In this document: positions 21,101-34,199 of the stretch, in pieces
How the letters are laid out: each line of letters starts with the position of its first letter
Position numbering within the stretch: position 1 is the stretch's first letter
Assembly (NCBI GenBank): GCA_035771165.1
Contig: JAWNZC010000322.1
Coordinates: 434,001 to 498,000 of the forward strand
Reading direction: 5' to 3'
Length of the DNA stretch: 64,000 nucleotides
DNA from: Paragorgia papillata
Taxonomy: Eukaryota; Cnidaria; Anthozoa; Scleralcyonacea; Coralliidae
Notes under the pieces: generated by a model
The model's database searches: none
What the model saw: only the letters and a program-made list of their open reading frames with translations
Told to the model about the DNA's origin: nothing
Translations under genes and position numbers: made by a program

Positions 21101-24100
21101 TTTGACGTTTATCTTGTTCTTTTCTTTTAGTATAAAAACCTGGAATACATGTCCGACAGGTTACTTCCTTAATGGCCTCAAACGCTCAAAAGGAGAACTT
21201 TTAGATAGTATTAAGCAAGCTAGATGTTGTACACCTTCAGATTATATTGTTCAGTATAGCGTCTGTTACCGTGAGAATATTTGGAGAAAATTTGACGAAG
21301 AAGGAATAACTACTTGTTCCAGGGCTGGATATTTTATTACAGGCCTATATCAATCGGATTGTACATTATTGTATTGTATTGAACAGTTCAAGTGTTGCAG
21401 TATGGCAGGTACGTAGCATATTAAAAATTGAATTAGTATTAGAAAAATTTCCGAGCAGCAAAAAATTAAATGTCCTTAAATAGAGAGTCTATAAATTAAT
21501 AATATAAATATTAAATTAATAATTTAAATCTGTTTTGTTCAGTTTGTTCAATCTATTTTGCGCTTGTCACAGATATACCATCACTTGATATTCTTATTTC
21601 GCACAGATAGACGTTAAAAATATGCTTCTGAGTTCTGTCTTCTGGCAATTTTGTGAAAAGCTTAAGACAGTGAGATGTCCAAAAGAATATTGGAAGCACG
21701 GAGACCAATATATTTTATTCAAAGAATGTTCGCTTTCAGCTTTGAAGTATGAAATCACTTCGTATATATTTTTCACCGAACGTTTCTCAGCTGACTTGAC
21801 TGTCTTTGGATTTGTCTGCTTGCAAGAGTTTATAGACATTATTTACTCTACATCGGATACTATTCTTGTAGCAATAGTTATGATATCAACAAGGTAATAA
21901 ATCCGACAGAGGGAGAAACCGCCGAAACATAGACGGTTTTTCCAAAGAAAAGACCGCTACCTATAAATAGAGCGGTAGTATTGAATATACCTGACAATGT
22001 ATACAAAATACAATAGTATTAAGATTAGAAAGCCTGAAGGGTATAGCTTCGTATCATCTCATTTAGTTTATATGATCAGAAAAATTAAAAATCAAACGGA
22101 CGTACCTGTTCTCATGATAGAGAAAAGTAGACATCCCAACAAAATACTTTAAAGTGAACGAGCAATAGGCGTTCCGGAATGTAGCTACGTCATAAATGTG
22201 CTAGTTCCACGCCTTTTGAAAACTCGGCCGTGAACCAAAACGGCGGCGATTTTCGACATTTCAACAGGGCATAGAAAATTCATCCAAATCAGAAAATTTT
22301 TGGACTGAGGTACTCAACAAACCACAGTAATTTGACTTTTTTTAAAAACAATATTTGGGGTTAGGGGCACTTTAAGCTATTAAGCATATTGTTTATTAAG
22401 CTATTCAAAACATTCGCGCAGTACATGTTTTATCAGTAAAACACGGTTATCGTCGTGTGATGAAACACCGCTGTCATGTTTTATATTATACATATAAATA
22501 ATTGTCTATTTCTTTTATATTTAGCCTGTCAATATGCAAATTGGGTAAGCAGCTTCGACGAAGCTGGATGGTCGTTTTGTCATTCAACGTCCTTTTTTAT
22601 CACTGGCTTTGTCAGAAGTTTAAGCAGCTCTTATCGATCTGATACTATCATTCATTTAGAAGGAGCTCAATGCTGTGAAGCCTCAGAAGAATTTCAAAAC
22701 GAAAATTCAGTCTGTGTTAAAACAAACTGGCTACTCAGGTATAGTCGAACTTAAACTGAGTCGTAGCAAAAAAACCGCAACATTAATAACAAAAGATTTA
22801 AAGAATCAAGTAATTTATAAACCGGACTAGCTGCGCTGATTCGTTTAATATTAAACAACTCAATAATTGATGAGAAAAACACAAAAGAAATCAGTACCGT
22901 GTTCGTGGTTTTATATATAACTTGATAAAAAAATCCTCCTGATTTCATAAACTTTAGCTTTTTATTTTTGTAAATTAGCGGTTGGTTTTCAAAATTACTA
23001 CGCAAATAAACTTACCAGATGGGTTGTTTTTGAAGCTATACAAAACACTCGCGGTACGTTTAGTTATCATGTTTTAAATATTACATAAATAATAAAATTG
23101 CCTAGTCCATTATATTGGTTAATTCAGTTAAATATTCAAACTCCACAAACCTCAGGCTTTAATTCCAATCGTGTATAAATAAAATTATTGCACTACACTG
23201 AATTTCATTGCACTGCACTCCACCGAATTGCACTCTCAAATCGAATCCACAATCTGCACTGCACTCTCCAATCCACAATCTGCACTGCACTCTCCAATCC
23301 AATCCAATCCAATCCTATCCACAATCTGCACTGCACTGCACTGCACTCGCCAATCGAATCCAATCCACAATCTGCACTGCATTACACTGCACTGCATTGC
23401 ATTGCACATTTATTACAATTTGCTTTGTAAATTATTTATGCAATCAATAATATTTTATAGATAATTTTTTTCTGTGCTTTTAGGCCATATAAGTGGAGTC
23501 GGTGTCCTTCAGGGTATTTTCTCAATGGTCTCAAACGCTCAGTACTGGATACTTTAGTCAGTATTGAGTCGTCTAAATGTTGTAAACCAGTTAGTCATCC
23601 TGATCGATACGGACACTGTTACAACGAGGGCGTTTGGTTGAAATTTGATATCGACAAAAAAGGATTGGTTACTTGTAGCAAAGCAGGATACTTCATTGCT
23701 GGCTTATTTAGGTCAGGCTGTAACCGGTTGTATTGTATTGAAGAGTTTAAATGTTGCAGTATGGCAGGTACGTTAATACGTTATACTCTATAGCTGCTCA
23801 GCTATTTTTCATTTTATCAATCTGTAATACGATTATTATTTTTGATGCAATTACTCAATGTTGAGCTATATTTTGCAAACTAACTTGGTATTGTGATAAT
23901 GCTTTTCAAACCATTTTTCGACAGAACTTCAAGAATATGGAAAACCTTATTTGACAAACCTTAAGTTTAAAACATTACAACTGGCTTCATTTAAATTATT
24001 ATGCTTAACTATACTATTTTGAAGCTCTTACAAATACCTATATAACCCTGATGAGCCACGTGCATTCAAATCTATATGCCTGCATTACCTGCTGTTTTTA

Positions 24101-27100
24101 GCATTTATGTTTTATTAGTATCTTTAACTTTTGATGTCTTTAGGGTCGTGGTATAGTTAGCGAGTTTTCAGGTGTTGCGTATGTATAATTTTAGCGGGCT
24201 CCACTATAACAGTCATCAATGGCGGACAAGCGAAAAAAGAATCAGCAAAATAACACTTTTATAAGTCAACTTGCCAAAACTATGCCAAAACTACAATACA
24301 CATACATATACATACATTAGTGTTAATTACTTCTTTCCACAAGGGTTTTTTTAAGAGCTATTTACATATTAAATTTCATGATCAACGTGGCCGAGTCGAA
24401 GGCTCTCTCCTCCGCAGAGGCTTCTATTCGCAGGCGCGTGGGCAATCGTAAAGCGCGCTGAGAACGTCGGGAAGGTGGAAAAAGAAGAGAGAAGCCTCTG
24501 CCAGATAATGTGCGGTTCTCTGGCACGATTTGCGGTTCTCTGGTAAGTGGCATAAAAACTCGACGATTTGGGAAAAATTCAGCACTCCCTTCAAGATCCA
24601 TGTATCAAAGGTTAGCATGACGATTTTCGTGAAGAAATAGTGCGATTACATGAATTTATTTTATTCTTTCTGTTATTTACGTGTCTGCCATTTTAAATCA
24701 ATTTAGATGTAAACTATATTTCAATTAATTTAGACTTCTTTATTGTCTTTACGATAACTATACAATGCAGAAGAAGATATAGAATGCTTTGCAATAAGTG
24801 CAAGTACGCCGGAGAAGGATTTTTTAACACCGAATTCGAAATCGGCAAACGAACCGAATACGAAATCCTCACAGCTCCTAAACTATCACTTTCTCTAATT
24901 TTACCATACACTGGAGATCATGGGTTCCAAATTCGTCAACAAGTCAAAAAATTACTAGCTTCCGCCTTTCCTCACATCCAACTTCGCGTTGTCTTCCGAC
25001 CTGTTTGTCGCTTGTCGAGTTTTTTCCGTTTCAAAGACCGACTGCCACTTAGATTTCGGTCCCGTGTCGTTTATAAATTTACGTGCCGATGCTGCCAGGC
25101 ATCGTATGTCGGCGAAAGATGCCGACTTCTACACACTAGGGTATCGGAACATATGGGTATTTCGGCCTATACCGGAAAAGCACTTTCAGTGTCTGCCATG
25201 TCCAGCATTCTGGCGCACATGGACACGATGTTTCTTTTGATGACTTTTCAATTATATCGTCAGGTTCTAACCAATTAGATGTTCTTCTTCGAAAAAGCTT
25301 GTTAATTTCTAAGTTTAAACCCACTCTTAACGCTAACATTAGATCATTTCCCTTAGCACTATTTTAGAAGTTGTTGGGTTTTTTTCTTTACGGTGTGGTG
25401 TCTCTTCACCAGTTGTCTCTTCATTCATTTGTCTTGCATCACCTTTTCTGTCACCTTGTCTGTCACCTTATCACTTTCTATTTATGTAACTAGTTAAGCT
25501 ATTTAAGTCACCTTCATGTATGTATATTTATCATTCTGATGATGTTACGTGTAGTAACGAAACGTTAGTAAATATTTTCAAAATTATTTTGTGTTGTGGT
25601 TTTGTTTAAAGCAGTATGCTGTGCAATAATATTTCTTACCAGAATTAGATTTCCGCCTGGTTCGTCCATTGCGAGAATTCAGTCAAGTAACAAATATGCG
25701 GTTCTCTGGTCATGGGAGACAGCGACGATAGTTTGCACGAAGTACAATGTTTTCTTCAAGATCTAAGTCAAGAATGTTGTTCTGCATGACGTTATTAGTT
25801 CTGAATTCTTCTATGGAAATCACCCGGAACGAATAAAAAAATTCGAAACGCTGCCAGACTGACAAACGTATCGAACGTTGAATCGTTGATAAACAAAGCC
25901 GACGAACATGCAGCGCTGGAATATTTTCAGCGCTAACTTTCTACATTACACCAAGCTCGCAAACGTACCACATGCACTAGGTGTATACATGAAACTTATC
26001 ATAGGTAAGATCTATGTTTACAACAGTTCAGTGTCTTTTGATATAAACTTTCTCGGGTAGCGTTTGTTTACACGTTTAATTGCATAATTCCAAACTGGAA
26101 AATCCTGTCCTTGTGTAACAATATTAACATTCTCGAGTTGAGAATTGTCTGCCAGCAAATTAAATGTGTCTTTTGTTCACAATTTATGGATTTCCAACTT
26201 TTCCGTAAGTTAAATTTGGTTATATATTGAAATTCCGAGTCTGGTGCCTAGTCCATCACGGAATTTGGGCGCCATATTGACAACATTATCTGGCAGAGGC
26301 TACTTTTCTTTCCCTCTTCCCATCATTTCTCGCGCGTCTCCGCCTCCAAGCCTCTGCGGAGGAGAGAGAGTCGAAGGCATATCATGGCGCTCCACGCAGC
26401 CACCTTATACGACACATGCCCAGTCGGACCACAGATCACAGCTAAGATCTAATTTAAGTGTTGATTTTACGAAGGGAGAAAAAACAGGGAACCCGGCAAA
26501 AAACAACTTAAAGCACAGGAGAGATCAACTACAACGACTCTACTCACATGAGTCCCAAGCTCTACACTGTAAAAACTGATTAGTTGAAATAACCAATTTA
26601 ATTGGTTGTCTCAGATTCATTATTTGAATATTTTGATTATTTGACAGTTATTTTATGGGTTGAAACAACCGAAAACTGGGTTATTTTACTGGGTTATTTT
26701 TTTCAGTTGTTTTGATCAATAAATATCGGTTAAATAGAAAATGAATCTGAGACAACCAATTGAATTGGTACTGCTGCAGTGAGAGGCAGCGCGCTAACAG
26801 TACACGCCACCCGTACGTGCCGCCCAATAGCTCTACAGTATATATAGAGCTCAGTTTTGATTCACGTTAACTGTGGACTTCCTCTACCCGCCACTGTTGA
26901 CTTCGGATGGAGCCACGTAACACGTTCACTGGAAATGCTCTGTTGCGGATGACACTGCTATGAACCACTTTCATAATAGCGACTGATTTAAATATTCTTT
27001 TATATCCATCTGTAATTTAAAAGACTGATTTTTGCTTTATAACGAGGCCAGAAAATGCACGTAAAAGAATATTTAAAGCGGTGAGCATTATGAATATGGT

Positions 27101-30100
27101 CTACATAAGTTTGTTAATTTTTTAGTTTGTATATAAACAACTGTTCTTATTGTATCGATTTAGTCAATCTATGGCGCAGACGAGAAAATAAATTAAAGAA
27201 ATATAAAATTCGTTAATATTTTTTTCAAATTTGTTTCAATATTTAGTCAGCACACCATGTAAAATTGAGGACTGGTGGACAAGTTTTGACCGTGCTGGGC
27301 GATCGTCATGTTCTAATGAGTATCCTTACATCACTGGCTTTTACAGAAATCCGACTAGTTCAAAATCATTTGATTCAATCCCTCATTTAGTAGAAGCTCA
27401 ATGTTGTAAATCCTCAAATGACCGGAAAAATAATTTTCATAAAGAAAATTGGAAATATTCTTTTAACAGGTATGTTAAATGTAACAGGTATATTTAAAGA
27501 GTATATTACCACCTGTAAAAATGTTGCAAAAGAATTTTAACTATGAATTGACTGATTTAATCATTGATTACACGTATATGCTTTCATTAAAATAGTTTGG
27601 TAATTATTTACAAAGGGTGTAAAATTGTTCAAATCTCCATTATTTGTTTGCTACTCCCAGAGTTTCACGCCAAAGCTATCTTCAGGCAGGGGAACGAGTC
27701 AGAGTTCGACAGTTATGGTTTTATATAGGAGGTGTTACGTCATGATGTGTGGGAGGATTTAAAAATTTACATGTTATGAATAATAAATTTAAAATAAAAA
27801 ATATTTAGAACTTATGGGAATAGCGAAGAACAATAGTCAAACATTATATATTATTCTATTTTTTTACCTTAATTCACATCTTTTGTTGAGGCCATATGGT
27901 TGGAGAGTATTTAATTGAGCGGTCCAATAGGCCTCTCTATATAGTCAGCAATAACTTATCAATCAGACGAATTATTCTTGCAAATCTCCTCTATATTTGG
28001 CCGAAACGTATTTTAAATAAAGGATAAGAGAGAAGTTGCCTGCCTCCATGCTTTTTACTCTAAATTATAATCTTTAAGAGAGCAGACTAAGAATCCCATG
28101 GTTGGATCCTTCTTCTTGAAGATCATCGTTCTGGTCTTGGCCACTCTCTACGTATATTATGATCTAAAAATATGGTCGACCGTGTATCGCTCTGACGATC
28201 CGATGGCTTCTTCGTCCGTTTTTTCTTTTTTTCCTGCTATTCCTAATTCTTTATATAATACCTGGCATAAATTGAACAGATATAGACATCACAACAAGTT
28301 TTTGAACACTTGCCTTAATAAGAAGTTGATTCCAAAAGGCTTATCGCTGAAATTCAGTTTGGAATTATGCACGTAGGAAGCGACATAGAAACATAATTTG
28401 GTTTAACCCACCCTAAAGCAAGAACGTTAGAACACACATAGGATGATGTTTCTTAAACTTAATTGACAAACATTTCCCACCACACAACAAGCTACACAAG
28501 ATTTTCAACGGAAACACAGTAAAAGTTAGTTATAGCTGCATGAACAACATTAAATCCACAATCACGAAAGACAACACACACATTCTTAGGAAAAATGAAG
28601 GAAAAAACAATAGCACAAGTGGTTGTAACTGCAGAAATAAAGATCAATGCCCACTCGGTGGGCAATGTTTGACAAACAACATCATATATGATGTTATATA
28701 TATAAAGCTTTATGTTTAGATATGTTTAGATATATATAAAGCAACTATTTCGACAAACAACACTAATGACACTAAGCATTACATAGGCATGACAGCAAAC
28801 AGTTTCAAGGAACGATACAGAAACCACACCAAATCTTTTCAACACAAAAAATATTCAAACGAAACCGAACTCTCCAAACACATATGGAATTGGAAAAACA
28901 AAAAACAAAATTTTAACATTAATTGGTCAATTTTAAAACAGTCAGCAGGATACTCAGGGGGGTCTAACCGATGTAATTTATGTTTGGAAGAAAAACTTTG
29001 CATTATGAAATCCGAAAAACCCACTTTACTTAACAAAAAATCAGAAATCCTTTCAACATGTCGGCACAAAAACAAATTTAAGATAAAGAACGTAGGTGTA
29101 GGCAAGAACAAAGGTAGGAATGTAGGTAGCGCACCATCGACCCTCACACCGCCATCAACCCACACACCGCCATCAACCCACACACCCAGAAGCGTGCCAT
29201 CAACCCACACACCCATTAGCATTGACGTAAACAACTCAACCTATTTAAGACAGCCCCGAATCGAAAATCTTCAGCCGCCTGAAGATCGCCCAGCGTGAAA
29301 CTGACAGTAGCGACCATCAACATTTCACATAAGCCCACTTATAGTATATATATATATAAGGACCGTATAATCGAGGGGGTTTGAGACGCCGGTACACAGG
29401 TACCGGTTTGGGCGCCCAAACCGAGGTGCCCAAAAAATAAAAGCTATGTACTACAATCTGAGGTGGTTTTTTTCAAAAACCCTACAATAATTTAAAAATC
29501 ACCCCTCAGAATGTTAAAAATCACATCTCAGAGTGCAGGAAATGGCATTTCCGAGACTCTAAATTTCAAAATTTTCCGCCCGGACCCCCCTAGAGGGTTC
29601 TCGCATCTTCAGCGCTTGAATATCGTCACTGACCGGTGTGCCCAAATAATCTCTGGATATGGCACTGTGTATATATATATATAATAAATGTATGTATATA
29701 AAATAAATTATTTACAAGTGGTGCTGAAGAAGCTTCACCAGAATTTGTATAGGTAATCGCATGGGGCCGCGGAAAATTAAGGTTTAATTTCACGAGTGTT
29801 TTCAAAATTCTACAAAATTGCACGAGTCGCGAAGCAACGAGGGTAATTTGTACGATTTTGAAAACACGAGTGAAATTAAACCTTAATTTTCCTCGGCCCC
29901 ATGCGATTATGTGTTAATAATAATAATATAGCGGGCAAAATTATTCAAGAGTATATATTATGTCCAGAAAATGTCGAAGTACATGTATCTTATCACGGTC
30001 GGTGCTCGGCAACATTCCAAGCTTAAGTTTCCCTCGCTCTATCGCTGTGCATGTAGCTTTCTTTTTGTAAACACAGGCAAAATTTCGTAAATTTTCTAAT

Positions 30101-33100
30101 AGTGTATTCATTTTCACTAATAGCTTACATGCACTCCTTCAATAGTTTAAATTATTTCAAAGTAAACAAAAAAGCATTTTCAGACCGAAAAACCTTGCAG
30201 ATTTGTTGAAAATATGTCAATCCTCTGAGATTCACTGTTGCTAAGTAACCAAGCGACCAATCACATACAAGAACTGCTGATCAAGGAACCAATCAAGTGT
30301 AAGTAATTTTGCCCTGAATTACAAAAAAATGCCCTCTTCATTAGCCAATCATATTCAAGTAATTTTGCCCTCTATATTATTAGACCCGTTTACACTATAG
30401 AGCAAAAGTTTCCGGATTCGTAAATGTTTCCGGATTCACTTCGTACCTCGTTAGGCGTTTACACTACAACAGTATTCGCAGATTCGGCCCTTTACACTAA
30501 ACTCGGAATCCTTTAATTCAGTTACACATGACTACGAGCGGAAGAGCATCCGAATTCATCGGAATCAAACCGTTCACACTACGTATTTGTCTCGGATTCA
30601 AAAGTATTCAGATACGAAGTTTCTACATTTTTTTCCGGATTCGAAATCTCTGGATACGTGATCAAACCGGAAAGTTTTTATTTCGGATTCATTCTTTTGT
30701 GTGTAAACGGCAAAACTAATCCGGTACAAAAACGTTCTGGATTCGTCACGAATCCAAAAACTCTTGCTCTAGTGTAAACGGGGTCTAAGTCCGTTAGTAC
30801 AAGACCACAAAAGCCCAGAGGTAGTAAATTATGCTAAGTTGCTGGGTTTAATAATTAACAGTATATATAATACTAATCTCACGTGGAAATATAACACGTG
30901 GAATGCACATATTAGTCAGATAGTCACAGAAAACATTTTTGAAAGCGATAACTATCGCAAACTTCTGGTTTAGATACATGTTAACCAATTATACGAACAA
31001 GCAAATACGGACGAGCAGAAAATACAAGGAAGATGAAACCGCGACACAATCCGCTGACTGTTTTTGTACTTAACATTGCATAAAAATTAGAAGTTGGCGA
31101 TATATATTTATCGCGTCAAAAATCGCACGTGTGAACGGCCCTTAAAAATTTTGTGTTTATATTTCAATATTATACCTGGATCCTGAAGAAAAAGAGTCTT
31201 TAAAGAAGTTTATTATATGGCATGGATTACTACCGGTAAAATCACGCGCTGTGATTGGTTGCTGACGGGGCGAGATTTCTCCGTAATGCCCACGGGTATT
31301 ATGAAAATTGTTAATGCCCTACGTTTGGAAACAAACAAAAAATCCTAATAAGAAACTTTTATTGCCGAAAAACGGCGAAAATAGATGAAATAGACGACGA
31401 TGAACATAAAAGTATATTCTAGTATCCAGACGAGAAAGAAACAGAAGAAAATAACGTTAGATCGGTGTTTTGACGAGGTTAAAGGAAGCGAATACCAAGA
31501 AATACTTAATAACCTCGACCGTTCGGTCTTTACGGTAAAATATTAAACCTCGGTCAGCAAGACCTCGGTTTAATATTTTAGTTACGGTAAAGACCTCACT
31601 CTCGGTTATTAAGTAGTTAATAACATGCAACAATGTACTAAGCAATAATTTAAGATTTATTTATGGAGTTAAACCTCGGTCTTGAGCGTGTTAACCTCGC
31701 TATCGCTCGGTCAATACAGCAAGACCTCAGTTTAATATTTTAGTTACCGTAAAGACCTCACTCTCGGTTATTAAGTAGTTAAGAACATGCAACAATGTAC
31801 TGAGCAATAATTTATTTATATTTAATACATTTATTTCAGTTCCAACACGTGGAGTAAATGTCCCCCCGGATACTTTCTTCATGCTCTCATCCGTTCAAAA
31901 GAAAATTATTTACACAATATTGAATCCGCTGAGTGTTGGAGACCAAACATCTATCCAAAACGTTACCAGTCATGTTACGAAGAAAACATCCAAAGCAGAT
32001 TTAATTACAGCAAACAGGGAATGGTTACTTGCTCGACGACTGGCTATTTTATCACAGGCCTCTATAAATCATCGTGTGAATATCTGTCTTGTATTGAAAA
32101 GTTCAGGTGTTGCAGTGAGGCAGGTAAGCTATTAAATTTGCCCCAGCCGAGGGAAGGTTTTTACAAATCTTCCCGAGGCAAAGGGGAAATTTAATCGCTA
32201 ATTTCCCGAAAAGTCATGATATTAGTTTGTAATATTATGATCGCCGAGAAAAACTCGTTGAGAATCTTACCAACAGGAAATTTACACGGTTGATCAGAGT
32301 CTGAGAGAAGTTGCATCTAATTTTCCTGTGCATGTTGATGAGGGAAAATATATGCAAGCGGGAAATTTAGAAGAAGACAAAGGATTTCTTTGTCTTCTAA
32401 TTTTCCCTCATCAACATGCACGGGAAAATTAGAAGACAAAGGAAAAATTTCCCTCTTGCATGAGCAATGAGGGACATTCCCTCGGAGAACAAAAGAATCC
32501 GAGGCGATCATGGTATTACTAAAAATAGGCATGCAATACATGCATTACATGTATTTAAATTGTTAACATGAACGGTTAACAACTAACAGCTAACAGAGAT
32601 AACAGCTAACAGAGTTATCAGCCTTAACAAAGTTAACAGCTAACACAGTTAACAGTTAACAAAGTTAACAGCCATAACAGAGTTAACAGCTAACAGAGAG
32701 CAGTTAACAGATTTAACAGCTTCCGAAATTACACAGTTTCCGGAGTTAACAGTTATATAGTTCGTTAGCTAATGAGCTAATTGCATAGTGTCTAGTACTA
32801 TGCGCATGTGCGCACGCATGCATCAAGAACAATATGAAATCAATTTGCCGTAAAGAGCGCATTCTTTCACTCACGTGATCACATTCCTTTACGTTAGACT
32901 TACCATTGGCAAGTCGTTATTTTGGGCATGACGAGCACTCTACTGATTTTGGTAGTATATATTTTTTCTTTCTTCCACTCTTTGATCAACGACACATAAT
33001 CGATCCGAATTTCTGCATGTGACATTTAAAAATACTATTTTTAACAGCACCCACTCTTTATTATGAGCAAGTTGGTTGTTTCAAACACAATGGCGATGAC

Positions 33101-33387
33101 GCCCTACCGACAATAGAAAAGAAAGATCCTAGCTTAAACGAAGACTACAAGGCAAGATCAGAAGCCATTGAAAAATGTTATCAAGCAACAAGAAAGCGAG
33201 GCTTTCAAATGTTTGCTGTTTATGATGGAGGAAGGTGTTTAACTAGTGCCACAGCTATAGATACATTCGACAAAAATGGATTGGCAAGTGATTGTGGGGA
33301 TGATGGCGAAGGCGGAGAACAGGCCAATATGGTATATTATATAAAAGGTATGGATGCAATATGCGTGTATGTATATATCCCATATAT

Positions 33388-33449
<62 letters not shown>

Positions 33450-34137
33450 CAATCTACAGACACGGTGTTTCGCTGTACAACAGCTCATCAGTGTAGCTTG
33501 GAACAATCTGAATGAATTTCATCAATTACTTATAGACATGCGATCGTCGGTGACAACCGCATGTGGGACAGCATCGGTGAAGTACATTCAGATAGCGTGA
33601 AGTGCGCATGGGCCCAGAGTGCTCAAACTTCCACAAGGGTAGTGAGCGTTGATTATCGCTAATAGGTAGCCATGGCAACTTCACAGAGTGCTCAACAACA
33701 CCGAAGTGAAGGAGCGTACATAGTTCAATCTACAGACACGGTGTTTCTCTGTACAACAGCTCATCAGTGTAGCTTGGAACAATCTGAATGAATTTCATCA
33801 ATTACTTATACACATGCGATCGTCGGTGACAACCGCATGTGGGACAGCATCGGTGAGGTACATTCAGATAGCGTGAAGTGCGCATGGGCCCAGAGTGCTC
33901 AAACTTCCACAAGGGTAGTGAGCGTTGCATTATCGCTAATAGATACCCATGGCAACTTCACAGAGTGCTCAACAACACCGAAGTGAAGACAAGAGGATAA
34001 ACTTCGGTTACTTCATTAAAATTTTATTCACTACAAATTTGTTTCGTGTGGCAAGCAAAGCAGTCAATAGTAAAATTTTAATGAAGTAACCTTTTGTTTT
34101 ATATCCGATAAAGCCCTCCTGCGCGGTTTATAAATAT

Positions 34138-34199
<62 letters not shown>

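Larger units (their letters stand above)
24367..26390. repeat. inverted pair of ~130-bp repeats in intron 5
   Basis: 24367-24510 (GAGTCGAAGGCTCTCTCCTC ... AAGCCTCTGCCAGATAATG) recurs reversed at 26268-26390. They may be two copies of one short element or the ends of a 2-kb element later invaded by the Penelope-like fragment between them. TGCGGTTCTCTGG also repeats at 24528 and 25697. Confidence 0.6.
33445..33988 (-). mobile_element. retrozyme-like tandem dimer (276-bp unit) with hammerhead ribozymes
   Basis: A 276-bp unit starts TAGTTCAATCTACAGACACG at 33445 and again at 33721. The second copy runs about 268 bp to 33988, with only a handful of differences. On the minus strand each unit carries a type I hammerhead. 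Tandem, non-coding units of a few hundred bp, each with a hammerhead, define retrozymes, which are transcribed, self-cleaved and circularised; that mechanism is family knowledge. Each unit also contains repeats of AGAGTGCTCAA and a CTTCAC...GTGAAG inversion, so the RNA should fold compactly. No protein is encoded. Confidence 0.8.

Noticed and set aside
23188..23464. Three overlapping ~80-codon frames
   Set aside because: They arise from the CTGCA minisatellite in intron 4 and have no start or splice support.
24989..25240. Second frame overlapping the Penelope-like endonuclease
   Set aside because: A shadow frame; the GIY-YIG-type motifs are in the other frame.
33209..33506. Frame continuing exon 8 into YIYIYI
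   Set aside because: It runs past the exon 8 donor (AAAAG|GTATGG) into a TA microsatellite.
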